A stretch of DNA of 64,000 bases from Saccharopolyspora_D taberi (GCF_039534165.1 NZ_BAAAUX010000014.1:372001-436000); one strand, 5' to 3'. Shown: positions 25,962 through 34,509, numbered from the stretch's first letter. Numbers and translations are program-made. Notes: generated by a model not told the origin, from the sequence alone.

Positions 25962-27368
25962 TCAGATCAGGTACTGGCAGGTGCCGCGCGGCAGGAACCG
26001 GCCGTGTCCCGGATGCCCGCGGTACTCGCCGCCGTCCACGACGACCTTGCCCCGCGACAGCACGGTCCGCACCGCGCCGGTCACCCGCCTGCCCTCGTAG
26101 GGGTTGTAGTCGACGTTCATGTGGTGCGTGCCGGCCGAGATCACCTGCTCCGCCTGCGGGTCGTAGACGACGATGTCGGCGTCCGAACCCGGGGCGATGG
26201 TGCCCTTGCGCGGGTGCAGCCCGAACATCCGCGCCGGCGTCGTGCTGGCCAGCTCCACCCACCGGCGGCGGCCGATGCGGCCCTCCACCACCGCCTGGTG
26301 CAGCAGGTCGATCCGGTTCTCCACGCCCGGCATCCCGTTGGGGATCTTGGAGAAGTCGCCCAGCCCCAGCTCCTTCTGCGGCGTGAAGCAGAACGGGCAG
26401 TGGTCGGTCGAGACCACCGACAGGTCGTTGGTCCGCAGGCCCTGCCAGAGCGCTTCCTGGTGCTCGGCCGGGCGCAGCGGGGTCGAGCAGACGTACTTGG
26501 CGCCCTCGAAGTCCGGGCGCGCGAGCTCGTCGACGGTCAGGAACAGGTACTGCGGGCAGGTTTCACCGAAGACGTTGAGGCCCGCGTCCCGGGCGCGCGT
26601 CAGCTCGGCCACCGCCTCGGTCGCCGAAACGTGCACCACGTACAGCGGCGCGCCCGCGACCCGCGCGAGCTGAATGGCGCGGTGGGTCGCCTCGGCCTCC
26701 AGCAGCGGATGCCGGACCTGGCCGTGGAACTTCGGGTCGGTGCGACCGGACTCCAGCGCCTGCCGCACCAGCACGTCGATCGCGATGCCGTTCTCGGCGT
26801 GCATCATCGTCAGCGCGCCGTTTCCCGCGGCCTGCTGCATGGCCCGCAGGATCCGGCCGTCGTCGCTGTAGAACACGCCGGGGTAGGCCATGAACATCTT
26901 GAAGCTGGTCACGCCCTCCCCCACCAGCATGTCCATCTCCTTGAGCGACTGGTCGCCGACATCGGAGACGATCATGTGGAAGCCGTAGTCGATCGCGCAA
27001 TGGCCCTCGGCCTTGGCGTGCCAGGAGTCCAGGCCCTCGCGCAGCGAGCCGCCGACCGGCTGGATGGCGAAGTCGACGATCGTCGTGGTCCCGCCCCAGG
27101 CCGCCGCCCGGGTGCCGGTCTCGAACGTGTCCGAGGCGAACGTGCCGCCGAACGGCATCTCCATGTGCGTGTGGGCGTCCACACCGCCCGGGATGACGTA
27201 GTGGCCGCTGGCATCGATCACCGCGTCGGCGCCTGCGGCCCACTGGTCGCCGAGGCCGGAGGCGGTCGCGGCCAGCGCCGTCACGTGCTCACCGTCGACG
27301 AGCACGTCGGCGGCGACCTCGTCGGAGGCGGTGATGACCAGCCCGTTGCGGATGACCGTCCGGCTCAT
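25962..27368 (-). CDS. hydA: dihydropyrimidinase (D-hydantoinase family)
   Basis: A 468-residue amidohydrolase that opens dihydrouracil to N-carbamoyl-beta-alanine. The metal ligands DAHTHMEMPFGG (His66, His68), the lysine to be carboxylated in TSFKMFMAYPG (Lys157) and the later STDHCPF aspartate are all present. The ATG overlaps the aminotransferase stop by four bases (ATGA), so the genes are coupled. The C-terminus carries the family's GxVVV and GRF(L)PR ending. Activity on 5-substituted hydantoins is possible as well. Confidence 0.93.
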   Translation of the reverse strand: MSRTVIRNGLVITASDEVAADVLVDGEHVTALAATASGLGDQWAAGADAVIDASGHYVIPGGVDAHTHMEMPFGGTFASDTFETGTRAAAWGGTTTIVDFAIQPVGGSLREGLDSWHAKAEGHCAIDYGFHMIVSDVGDQSLKEMDMLVGEGVTSFKMFMAYPGVFYSDDGRILRAMQQAAGNGALTMMHAENGIAIDVLVRQALESGRTDPKFHGQVRHPLLEAEATHRAIQLARVAGAPLYVVHVSATEAVAELTRARDAGLNVFGETCPQYLFLTVDELARPDFEGAKYVCSTPLRPAEHQEALWQGLRTNDLSVVSTDHCPFCFTPQKELGLGDFSKIPNGMPGVENRIDLLHQAVVEGRIGRRRWVELASTTPARMFGLHPRKGTIAPGSDADIVVYDPQAEQVISAGTHHMNVDYNPYEGRRVTGAVRTVLSRGKVVVDGGEYRGHPGHGRFLPRGTCQYLI

Positions 27369-28672
27369 GACCGCGCCGCCGATTCCAGCGCGGCCAGCAG
27401 GATGCGAGCGGCCTCCCGGGCCTCGTCCTCGGTGACGCTCAGCGGCGGCGCGATCCGCAGCACGTTGCCGCTCAGACCGCCCTTGCCGACCAGCAGCCCG
27501 TTGCGCCGGGTCTCCTCCAGCACCAGCGCGGCCAGCTCCGGAGCCGGCTCGGTGCTGCCGGGGCGGACCAGCTCGATCCCGAGCATCAGGCCCTTGCCGC
27601 GCACGTCGGCGACGATCGGGATCCGCCCGACCGCAGCGTCCAGCGGTTCCCGCAGGACCGCGCCGACCCGGCGCGCGTTGCCCTGCAGGTCGTGCTCGAC
27701 GAGGTAGTCGAGGTTGGCCACCGCGCCCGCGGCGGTGACCGGGCTGCCGCCGAAGGTGGAGATCGAGTTCGCCGTCAGCGAGTTCATGATCTCGCCGCGG
27801 GCGATGACCCCGCCGACCGACAGCCCGTTGCCGATGCCCTTGGCGAAGGTGACGATGTCGGGCGCGCCCCGCTCGTCGTGGGCCTGCCAGCCCCAGAAGT
27901 GCTCGCCGGTGCGGCCCCAGCCGGTCTGCACCTCGTCGCTGATCCACAGGATGCCGTGCCGGTCCAGGACTTCCTTGAACCGCGCGAACAACCCGTCCGG
28001 CGGAGTGCTGAACCCGCCGACGCCCTGGACCGGCTCGGCGATCAGGCAGGCGACGTTGCCGTGCAGCTGGCCGAGGACGTCTTCGAGGTCGGCGACGCAG
28101 GCCGCGGTGAACTCCGCGTCCGGGAGCCCGGACAGCGGGGTGCCGAGCCTGCGGCTGCCGTGCACGTAGGAGGTCTGCACCGGGGACAGGCTGGTCGGCG
28201 ACCAGCCCTGGTTGCCGGTGATCGCCATCGCCGAGAACGAGCGGCCGTGGTAGCTGTTGCGCAGCGCGAGCACCTGGTTCGACGCGCGGTATCCGGTGGC
28301 CAGCAGCAGCGCGGTGTCGTTGGCCTCGGTGCCGCTGGTCGTGAAGAACACCCGCGGGTCGTCGATCCCGGACAGCTCCGCGACCCGCTCGGCGAGCTCG
28401 ATCATGGGCTTGTTCAGGTAGAGCGTCGAGGAGTGCAGGATGCGTCCCGCCTGCTCGCTGACCGCCGCGGTGACCTCGGGCAGCGCGTGCGCGGTCATCG
28501 TGGTCAGGATGCCGCCGAAGAAGTCCAGGTAGCGGTTCCCCTCCGCGTCCCAGACGTGCCTCCCCCGCCCGCGCTCGACCTCGATCGGCTCGTCGTAGTA
28601 CAGCGACAGCCAGTCCGGCAGCACGGCGCGCCGCCGCTTGGCCAGATCCGCGTGCACTCCTGCGCTCGCCAT
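27365..28672 (-). CDS. class III PLP aminotransferase (beta-alanine/omega-amino acid type)
   Basis: A 435-residue enzyme with FFTTSGTEAND, ISDEVQTGWGRTG and the PLP lysine in VTFAKGIGNG (Lys278). It resembles AGXT2/beta-alanine-pyruvate aminotransferases, which would turn beta-alanine from uracil breakdown into malonate semialdehyde. The ATG at 28672 has GAGGAG upstream and starts 26 bases after the amidase gene; the stop overlaps the dihydropyrimidinase start. Context makes beta-alanine or beta-aminoisobutyrate the likely donor. Confidence 0.92.
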   Translation of the reverse strand: MASAGVHADLAKRRRAVLPDWLSLYYDEPIEVERGRGRHVWDAEGNRYLDFFGGILTTMTAHALPEVTAAVSEQAGRILHSSTLYLNKPMIELAERVAELSGIDDPRVFFTTSGTEANDTALLLATGYRASNQVLALRNSYHGRSFSAMAITGNQGWSPTSLSPVQTSYVHGSRRLGTPLSGLPDAEFTAACVADLEDVLGQLHGNVACLIAEPVQGVGGFSTPPDGLFARFKEVLDRHGILWISDEVQTGWGRTGEHFWGWQAHDERGAPDIVTFAKGIGNGLSVGGVIARGEIMNSLTANSISTFGGSPVTAAGAVANLDYLVEHDLQGNARRVGAVLREPLDAAVGRIPIVADVRGKGLMLGIELVRPGSTEPAPELAALVLEETRRNGLLVGKGGLSGNVLRIAPPLSVTEDEAREAARILLAALESAARS

Positions 28673-28698
28673 CGTTTCCGCTCCTCTCGGTCCACGGG

Positions 28699-29541
28699 TC
28701 AGGGACGGGTCAGCGGGCCGTAGGCGTCGGGCCTGCGGTCGCGGTAGAAGGCCCACTTGCGGCGCACCTCGTCGATCAGGTCGAAGTCGAGGTCGCGGAC
28801 CACCAGCTCCTCCTCGGAGTCGCTGGCGACGTCGCCGACGAACCGGCCGTAGGGGTCGACGAAGTAGCTGGTGCCGTAGAAGTCGTTGTCGCCGTACTCC
28901 TCGGAGCCGACGCGGTTGATCGCCGCGACGAAGTACTCGTTGGCCACCGCCGCCGCGGGCTGTTCGAGCTTCCACAGGTACGACGACAGGCCCCGGCTGG
29001 TCGCCGACGGGTTGTAGACCAGCTGCGCGCCCGCCAGGCCGAGCGCCCGCCAGCCCTCCGGGAAGTGCCGGTCGTAGCAGATGTAGACCCCGATCCGGCC
29101 GACCGCGGTGTCGAACACCGGCCAGCCGAGGTTGCCCGGCCGGAAGTAGAACTTCTCCCAGAAACCCGGCAGGTGCGGCAGGTGGTGCTTGCGGTACTTG
29201 CCGAGGTACGTGCCGTCGGCGTCGATGACCGCGGCGGTGTTGTAGTAGAAGCCCGGCCCGTCGATCTCGTAGACCGGCACCACCACGACCATGCCCAGTT
29301 CGCGCGCGAGCTCGCGCATGCGCTGCGTCGTCGGGCCGTCCGGCACCGCCTCCGCCCAGCGGTGGTGCTCGTCGTCCTGCACCTGGCAGAAGTACGGGGC
29401 GTTGAAGACCTCCTGGAACCCGATGACCCGCGCGCCCTGCGCCGCGGCGGCGCGGGTGTGCTTCTCGTGCGCGTCGATCATGGTGGCGGTGTCGCCGGTC
29501 CACTTCGCCTGGACCAGCGCGGCACGAACAGGACTGGACAT
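28699..29541 (-). CDS. nitrilase-family amidohydrolase, beta-ureidopropionase-like
   Basis: A 280-residue carbon-nitrogen hydrolase with the catalytic triad Glu44 (GFQEVF), Lys118 (KYRKHHLPH) and Cys155 (YICYDRHFPEG). It is closest in pattern to N-carbamoyl-beta-alanine amidohydrolases, which release beta-alanine, ammonia and CO2 after the dihydropyrimidinase step. It is the first gene of the minus-strand cluster. N-carbamoylputrescine amidases look alike, but the neighbours favour the pyrimidine role. Confidence 0.9.
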   Translation of the reverse strand: MSSPVRAALVQAKWTGDTATMIDAHEKHTRAAAAQGARVIGFQEVFNAPYFCQVQDDEHHRWAEAVPDGPTTQRMRELARELGMVVVVPVYEIDGPGFYYNTAAVIDADGTYLGKYRKHHLPHLPGFWEKFYFRPGNLGWPVFDTAVGRIGVYICYDRHFPEGWRALGLAGAQLVYNPSATSRGLSSYLWKLEQPAAAVANEYFVAAINRVGSEEYGDNDFYGTSYFVDPYGRFVGDVASDSEEELVVRDLDFDLIDEVRRKWAFYRDRRPDAYGPLTRP

Positions 29542-29715
29542 CTGCTGAACACCCCTTGTGGTCGGGCCCGAGGGCGCGGTGGCTGCCTCGCCGCCCGCTC
29601 CCCGAACATATGACCCGGACCACATGCGTGCAATGACCGCCCGGTTACGCACCGTTGCGATCATGCTCACCGCCGTCTCCCGCGAGCGCGGATGCCGGAG
29701 CTGATCGGCCCGCGA

Positions 29716-29759
29716 TTCGCCCGAGCAGGCGAAGCGCCGGTGTGTCGAGCACAGGCGAA
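29716..29759. promoter_or_regulatory. candidate regulator half-sites upstream of the pyrimidine cluster
   Basis: TTCGCC-N6-GGCGAA (29716-29733) is a perfect inverted repeat, and a further GGCGAA lies at 29754-29759 in the same CAGGCGAA context. The three half-sites sit in the 248-base non-coding gap upstream of the amidase gene. Which protein binds is unknown. Confidence 0.35.
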
Positions 29760-29789
29760 CCTGTTGCTCCGCAAGGAAATCCGGAGGGG

Positions 29790-30152
29790 TCAGCCTTCGT
29801 AGTCGGCCACGATGTCGGCGGTGTTGGCGCTGACCCAGTCCACGAGCGCCTGGAGCAGTTCGGTGATCTCGGCGCCCCGGGACGTGAGCGAGTAGGTGAC
29901 CTTCGGCGGGGTGGTCGGCTCGACCTCGCGCTCGACCAGGCCGTACCCGGTGAACGTCCGCAGGTTCTGCGACAGCATCTTCTCGCTGATCCCGCCGATC
30001 CGGTCGCGCAGCTGGTAGAAGCGCTGCGGCCCGTCCCGAAGCGACGCGAGCACGAGCGTGCCCCAGCGGCTGGTGACGTGGTGGAGCACCGTGCGTGCCG
30101 GGCATTCGGGGTCGAACACGGTGTCCGGCCGGTTCGCGGGACTTGCCTTCAT
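29790..30152 (-). CDS. HxlR-family transcriptional regulator
   Basis: A 120-residue winged-helix protein with a cysteine near the N-terminus (PECPARTVLHHVTSRWGTLVL), the redox- or aldehyde-sensing position of HxlR/YodB regulators, and the recognition region GGISEKMLSQNLRTF. It is divergent from an NmrA-like reductase across a perfect operator, so it most likely represses both genes in response to electrophiles. Confidence 0.93.
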   Translation of the reverse strand: MKASPANRPDTVFDPECPARTVLHHVTSRWGTLVLASLRDGPQRFYQLRDRIGGISEKMLSQNLRTFTGYGLVEREVEPTTPPKVTYSLTSRGAEITELLQALVDWVSANTADIVADYEG

Positions 30153-30166
30153 GAACTGAGCTTACC

Positions 30167-30188
30167 TTCAGGTACGTACTTACCTGAA
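30167..30188. promoter_or_regulatory. HxlR operator
   Basis: Perfect inverted repeat TTCAGGTA-N6-TACCTGAA in the 63-base gap between the divergent HxlR and NmrA-like genes. Size and position fit a dimeric winged-helix regulator. Confidence 0.65.
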
Positions 30189-30215
30189 GAAAGCTCCGGT
30201 CCTAGGGTGGGGTTC

Positions 30216-31064
30216 ATGATCAACCCCAAGAAGGTTCTGGTGATCGGCGCGACCGGCCACGTCGGCGGCCAGGTCGTCAGCCAGCTCGCCGCCGCGGGAA
30301 CCGAAGTGCGGGCGCTGTCGCGCAAACCGCCCGCGTCCGCACCCGGAGTCGAAGCGTTCCGCGGCGACCTGTCCGCACCGGAGACGCTGGAGCCCGCGCT
30401 CCGCGGTGTCGACGCCGTGTTCGTGACCTGGCCGTTCCTCGGCCCCGACGCCGCCCGCGCGATCGTGGCCACCATCGCCGAGCACGCCCGGCACGTCGTC
30501 CTGCTCTCCTCCGGCGCGGTGCGGGACGACCTCGACGAGCAGCCGCACCCGATCGGCGCCGCGCACGCCGACATCGAACGGCCCATCCGCGAGTCCGGGA
30601 TGGACTGGACGTTCCTGCGGCCCTACGCCTTCGCCACGAACACCCTGGAGTGGGCGCCCGACATCCGCGCAGGCGACGTGGTGCGCGGTGCGTACGGAGC
30701 CGCGGCGATGACGATGATCCACGAGGCGGACATCGCCGCTGTCGCGGTCCGCGCACTGACCACCGACGGCCACGCGGGCGCCCGCTACGAGCTGACCGGA
30801 TCCGAACCGCTGACCCGCGTCCAGCAGGTCGAGGCGATCGGCCGGGCGCTGGGCCGCGAGCTGCGCTGGGAGGAGATCTCCCGCGAGGCGGCCAAGGAGC
30901 GGATGACCTGGACCGCACCGGACATCGCCGAGATCGTCCTGGACTCGTTCGCCTCGGTGGTGGGCAGCCGGGCACCCGGAACGTCCACAGTGGAGGACGT
31001 CCTCGGCGTTCCGCCCCGCAGCTACCAGCAGTGGGCGGTCGACCACGTGGCCGACTTCAGCTGA
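30216..31064 (+). CDS. NmrA-like NAD(P)-binding oxidoreductase (atypical SDR)
   Basis: A 282-residue protein with the dinucleotide motif VLVIGATGHVGGQVV at residues 6-20 and no YxxxK catalytic pair. That is typical of NmrA/HSCARG-like sensors and NAD(P)H:quinone reductases of the QorB type. It starts at ATG behind AGGGTGGGG and is divergent from HxlR, an arrangement common for quinone- or aldehyde-induced reductases. Its 3' end overlaps the convergent TetR stop by eight bases. Confidence 0.88.
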   Translation: MINPKKVLVIGATGHVGGQVVSQLAAAGTEVRALSRKPPASAPGVEAFRGDLSAPETLEPALRGVDAVFVTWPFLGPDAARAIVATIAEHARHVVLLSSGAVRDDLDEQPHPIGAAHADIERPIRESGMDWTFLRPYAFATNTLEWAPDIRAGDVVRGAYGAAAMTMIHEADIAAVAVRALTTDGHAGARYELTGSEPLTRVQQVEAIGRALGRELRWEEISREAAKERMTWTAPDIAEIVLDSFASVVGSRAPGTSTVEDVLGVPPRSYQQWAVDHVADFS

Positions 31065-31608
31065 GCAGCTCCCGCAGGCTCGCCTCGAAGTCCGCCTCGG
31101 TCGGCGTCTTCTCGGCGAGCAACGCGTGCAGCAGGATGCCGTCGTAGGCGTGCACGAAGGTCCGGATCCGGACCGGGTCGCCGGTGTGGCGGCGGGCGAA
31201 CTCCGCGAGCGCGTCGGTCCAGCGGGTGGTCGACGCGCGCCACTCCGGGCGGCGGGCGGCCAGCAGGCACAGCTCGAACTCCGCCATCAGCCGCCCGGGC
31301 GCTGCCAGCAGCTCGGCCATCAGGCCGGCCAGCGCCCGCAGGCGCCGGTCCGGGTCCTCGACGGACGCGGCGAGCTCCCGCAACCTCGCCGCGTCCTCGT
31401 CCATGCACGTCGTCAGCGCCGCGGTGAGCAGCTCCTCCGCGCCACCGAAGTGGTAGGTGGTCGCGGTGGTGGGCAGCCCCGCCTCGCGGGCGACCGCGCG
31501 GTGGGTCACCCCGGAGGCACCCTCCCGCGCGACCACCCGCAAGGTGGCCTCGACCAGCTCCTGGCGGCGGCGTTCTCCTTTGGCCCGGCGGCCGTCCGTC
31601 TCGTTCAG
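31057..31608 (-). CDS. TetR-family regulator with likely CTG start
   Basis: A 183-residue regulator whose helix-turn-helix spans about residues 13-55 (GVTHRAVAREAGLPTTATTYHFG). No ATG, GTG or TTG lies at a sensible place: the next upstream option (31713) is deep inside the transporter gene. CTG at 31608 has GGGGAG seven bases upstream and gives a normal TetR N-terminus, so I take it as the start. The gene follows the MFS stop by 31 bases and probably represses the operon through the palindrome at 32854. Confidence 0.85.
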   Translation of the reverse strand: MNETDGRRAKGERRRQELVEATLRVVAREGASGVTHRAVAREAGLPTTATTYHFGGAEELLTAALTTCMDEDAARLRELAASVEDPDRRLRALAGLMAELLAAPGRLMAEFELCLLAARRPEWRASTTRWTDALAEFARRHTGDPVRIRTFVHAYDGILLHALLAEKTPTEADFEASLRELLS

Positions 31609-31639
31609 CGTCCCGCTCCCCTGTCGGCTGCCAGGCAGG

Positions 31640-32833
31640 CTAGACCATGGCGGGCACCTCCTCGCGAGGCAGCAGCCGCGTGGCCACCACCGCCGAGACC
31701 AGCGCGAGCGCACCCGCGCCGACGGCCACCCCGAACCCGGCCCGGGTGCCGAACAGGTCCACGACCTGCCCCGAGACCGCGGCGCCGAGCGCGACGCCGA
31801 CCTGCAGTCCGGCGATCATCCACGTCATGGCCTCGGTCAGGCTCGCGGCGGGCGCGATCCGCTCGACCGCACCCATGATGACGATCATGGTGGGGGCGAA
31901 GAACACCCCGGCCACCAGCACGACCGCCGACAGCGCGGCGACGCTGTTGACGACCAGGAACGGCCCCGTGGTCGCGGCGGTGCCGAGAACACCGGCGAGC
32001 AGCAGGCGCGGCAGCGGCACCGACAGCTTCAGCGCGCCGAACACCAGGCCGGACACGGCCGAACCGATCGCGTAGACCGCGAACACCACGCCCGCGGCCT
32101 GCTTGCTGCCCTGCTCCGCGGCGAACGCCAGCCCCATCGTGTCGACGACCCCGGCGATGGCACCGCCGAACAGCAGCGTCAGCGCCAGCAGCAGCACCGG
32201 CGGCATGAGGATCACCGACCCGCCACCGGCGGTCCGGGGCCGCACCGGTGGCTCGGTCCGCTTCTGCGGGACGAACAGCGCGACCCCGACGGCGAGCAGC
32301 ACGGCCGCGACGAGCGGCGCCGCCTGCGGGAACAGCGAGACGCCGAGCATGACCGCGACCGCAGGCCCGACGATGTAGGTCAGCTCGTCGAGCACCGACT
32401 CCAGCGAGTACGCGGTGTTGAGCTTCGGCGAACCGCGGTGCACCTCGGTCCACCTGGCCCGGACCATCGCGCCCATGCTGGGCATGAACCCGGCGAGCAC
32501 CGCGCAGGCGAACAGCGTCCAGGCCGGGGCGTCCAGGTGGGCGCATAACAGCAGTCCGCCGAGCGCGGCGACGCTGATCCCGGTGACCAGCGGCAGCACG
32601 CGCCCCTGCCCGATCCGGTCCACCGCGCGGGACACCTGCGGCCCGAGCAGCGCCATGGACAGCGTGAACGTCCCGGCGACCGCTCCCGCCAGCCCGTACT
32701 GCCCGCGCAGTTCGGAGAGCATGGTCAGGATTCCCATGTGGGTCATCGGAAGCGGCAGCCGCGCGATGATCCCGGCCAGCGTGAACGCCTTGGTCCCCGG
32801 CGCGGCGAAGATCTCGCGGTATGGATTGGGCAT
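31640..32833 (-). CDS. MFS transporter
   Basis: A protein of about 397 residues with twelve hydrophobic segments and a cytoplasmic basic loop between helices 6 and 7 (KRTEPPVRPR). The motif-A position carries DRIGQGRVLPL. It resembles small actinobacterial drug-efflux MFS proteins. The ATG at 32833 has GAGAGG eight bases upstream; a TTG at 32848 is the alternative. It forms an operon with the TetR downstream. Confidence 0.88.
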   Translation of the reverse strand: MPNPYREIFAAPGTKAFTLAGIIARLPLPMTHMGILTMLSELRGQYGLAGAVAGTFTLSMALLGPQVSRAVDRIGQGRVLPLVTGISVAALGGLLLCAHLDAPAWTLFACAVLAGFMPSMGAMVRARWTEVHRGSPKLNTAYSLESVLDELTYIVGPAVAVMLGVSLFPQAAPLVAAVLLAVGVALFVPQKRTEPPVRPRTAGGGSVILMPPVLLLALTLLFGGAIAGVVDTMGLAFAAEQGSKQAAGVVFAVYAIGSAVSGLVFGALKLSVPLPRLLLAGVLGTAATTGPFLVVNSVAALSAVVLVAGVFFAPTMIVIMGAVERIAPAASLTEAMTWMIAGLQVGVALGAAVSGQVVDLFGTRAGFGVAVGAGALALVSAVVATRLLPREEVPAMV

Positions 32834-32853
32834 CGGTCGGCCTCTCAAACAAT

Positions 32854-32869
32854 TGGAACTTATGTTCCA
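32854..32869. promoter_or_regulatory. operator upstream of the MFS-TetR operon
   Basis: TGGAAC-TTAT-GTTCCA, perfect 6-base arms, 21 bases before the transporter start. The TetR encoded in the same operon is the obvious candidate ligand. Confidence 0.5.
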
Positions 32870-32956
32870 GTTTCTAGCACGCGATCATGCCCGATGCCCT
32901 GTGCCTTGCGTCACCGATGAAAAAGCCCGCGCACCAACGAAGTCGGCGACAGGCGC

Positions 32957-33091
32957 CCAAGAACCCAGGCGATCAGGAACCCGGGCCGCTCAGGAATGCA
33001 GGCCGATCAGGAACCCGGGCCGATCAAGAACCCGGGCCGCCCAAGAACGCAGCCCGCTCAGAAACCCTGACCGCTCAGGAACCCAGCCCGA
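32957..33091. repeat. 17-bp minisatellite, eight copies
   Basis: Eight head-to-tail copies of about TCAGGAACCCGGGCCGA (one copy is 16 bp). Units begin at 32957, 32973, 32990, 33007, 33024, 33041, 33058 and 33075. The last unit contains the stop codon of the flavin oxidoreductase gene (TCA at 33075), so the array grows directly out of a gene end. Confidence 0.9.
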
Positions 33092-34460
33092 TGCCGCGCC
33101 GGTCCAGCTGCCGCAACCACCAGCCGCGCCTGCCGCCGTTCTCGTCGGCCCGGGCGAGCGCGCGCCGCGTGCACTGGACCAGCAGCCAGCGCAGCGGTTC
33201 GGGCGGGAACGGCATCGGCTTCTCCCGGACGAACCGCAACCGGGTGCGTTCGGAGTCGTCTCCCCAAAGCAGGTCGAGCGCCACCTGGGCGCCGAACCGC
33301 GACGCGGCCAGCCCGAGCCCGGTGTAGCCGAGCGCGTGCGCCACCCGGCCGACGGTCCCGAACACCGGGGTGAACCTGGTCGTGGAGTCGATCGGACCAC
33401 CCCAGCGGTGCGTGAAGCGCAGGTCCGCCAGCTGCGGGAACGTCCGGAAGAAGTTCGCCGCCAGCTTCTCGTGCGGCTCCCTCCTGGCCGCCAGCGAGGG
33501 CGACGTCCGGCCGCCGAAGTAGTAAACGGCGTCGTAGCCGCCCCACAGGATCCGCCCGTCCGGGGTCGGCCGGTAGTAGTGGAACCTGTTGTGGCTGTCG
33601 GTGATCCCCTGACCGTCCCGCCAGCCGACCGACGCCCACCGGGCTTCGCCGAGCGGTTCGGTGACCAGCGCGTAGTCCCAGACCGGCAGCACGCGGCGGC
33701 GAACCCGCCGGAGCGGGGCGGGGAACGCGTTGGTGGCCAGCACGGCGCCCGCCGCCCGGACTGTCCCTTGTGGAGTCTTCGCGAGCACGCCGCCCCGGCG
33801 GTTCCGCAGCGCGCGGACCGGGGTGTGCTCGTGGATCCGCACACCGAGCCGTTCCGCGGCCCCGGCCAGCCCGCTCACCAGGCGGGCGGGATCGACCAGC
33901 CCGCCGGCACCCGGCAGCCGGAGCCCGGCCCGGTACGCCGGCGAAGCCACGTCGGCGCGCACTCCGCCCGCGCCCTGGAACACCGCGTCCATGCCGTGCT
34001 CGGCGTAGAGATCGGCCTCGTCGCGGAGTTCGGCGACCTGGTGCGGTTCGGTCGCGACCGCCGTCTTGCCGCACATCCGCAGATCGGCCTCGATGCCGTG
34101 CGCGCGAACGAAGTCCGCGATCTCGGCCAGGTTCGCGGCCCCGAGTTCGACGAGCGCGCCGATCTCGTCGGGCCACAGGTGGGCGCCGTGCGCGAGCCCG
34201 TGCGTCAACGACTCGGACAGGAACCCGCCGCTGCGGCCGCTGGCGCCGGAGGAGATCCGGTCCTTCTCCAGCACCACCACGTCGGCGCCGGGCCTGCGCT
34301 GCTTGGCGGTGATCGCCGCCCACAGGCCGGTCGGACCACCGCCGACGACCACCAGGTCCGCCGAGGTGCCGCCGGTCAGCCGTTCGCGCGGATCGGCCGC
34401 GGGAGCGCGCCAGTACGCCGCCGGTTCGGCGCAGGACAGCGCCCGCTCGACCTGACCCAT
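33075..34460 (-). CDS. FAD-dependent amine/amino-acid oxidoreductase (DAO family)
   Basis: A 461-residue flavoprotein. The FAD motif DLVVVGGGPTGLWAAITA is at about 35-52, followed by SSGASGRSGGFLSESLTHG, and a C-terminal GYTGLGLAASRFGAQ closes the FAD site. This is the pattern of DadA/glycine-oxidase/PuuB-like enzymes that oxidise amines or amino acids to imines. AAGGA lies before the ATG. The last codons and stop lie inside the 17-bp repeat array. The substrate is unknown. Confidence 0.88.
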   Translation of the reverse strand: MGQVERALSCAEPAAYWRAPAADPRERLTGGTSADLVVVGGGPTGLWAAITAKQRRPGADVVVLEKDRISSGASGRSGGFLSESLTHGLAHGAHLWPDEIGALVELGAANLAEIADFVRAHGIEADLRMCGKTAVATEPHQVAELRDEADLYAEHGMDAVFQGAGGVRADVASPAYRAGLRLPGAGGLVDPARLVSGLAGAAERLGVRIHEHTPVRALRNRRGGVLAKTPQGTVRAAGAVLATNAFPAPLRRVRRRVLPVWDYALVTEPLGEARWASVGWRDGQGITDSHNRFHYYRPTPDGRILWGGYDAVYYFGGRTSPSLAARREPHEKLAANFFRTFPQLADLRFTHRWGGPIDSTTRFTPVFGTVGRVAHALGYTGLGLAASRFGAQVALDLLWGDDSERTRLRFVREKPMPFPPEPLRWLLVQCTRRALARADENGGRRGWWLRQLDRRGIGLGS

Positions 34461-34509
34461 CCAGCGCCTTCCTTGATCGACTCCGTCCGAGCCTAACCCG
34501 GGCCGCCGG

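Noticed and set aside
29605..29639. TTGCAC-N17-TATGTT as promoter of the pyrimidine cluster
   Set aside because: Spacing is right but the -35 matches only three of six bases, so I do not list it as a feature.
32957..33091. CRISPR array or iteron-type replication origin
   Set aside because: No spacers between units, no replication gene and no AT-rich melting region next to it.
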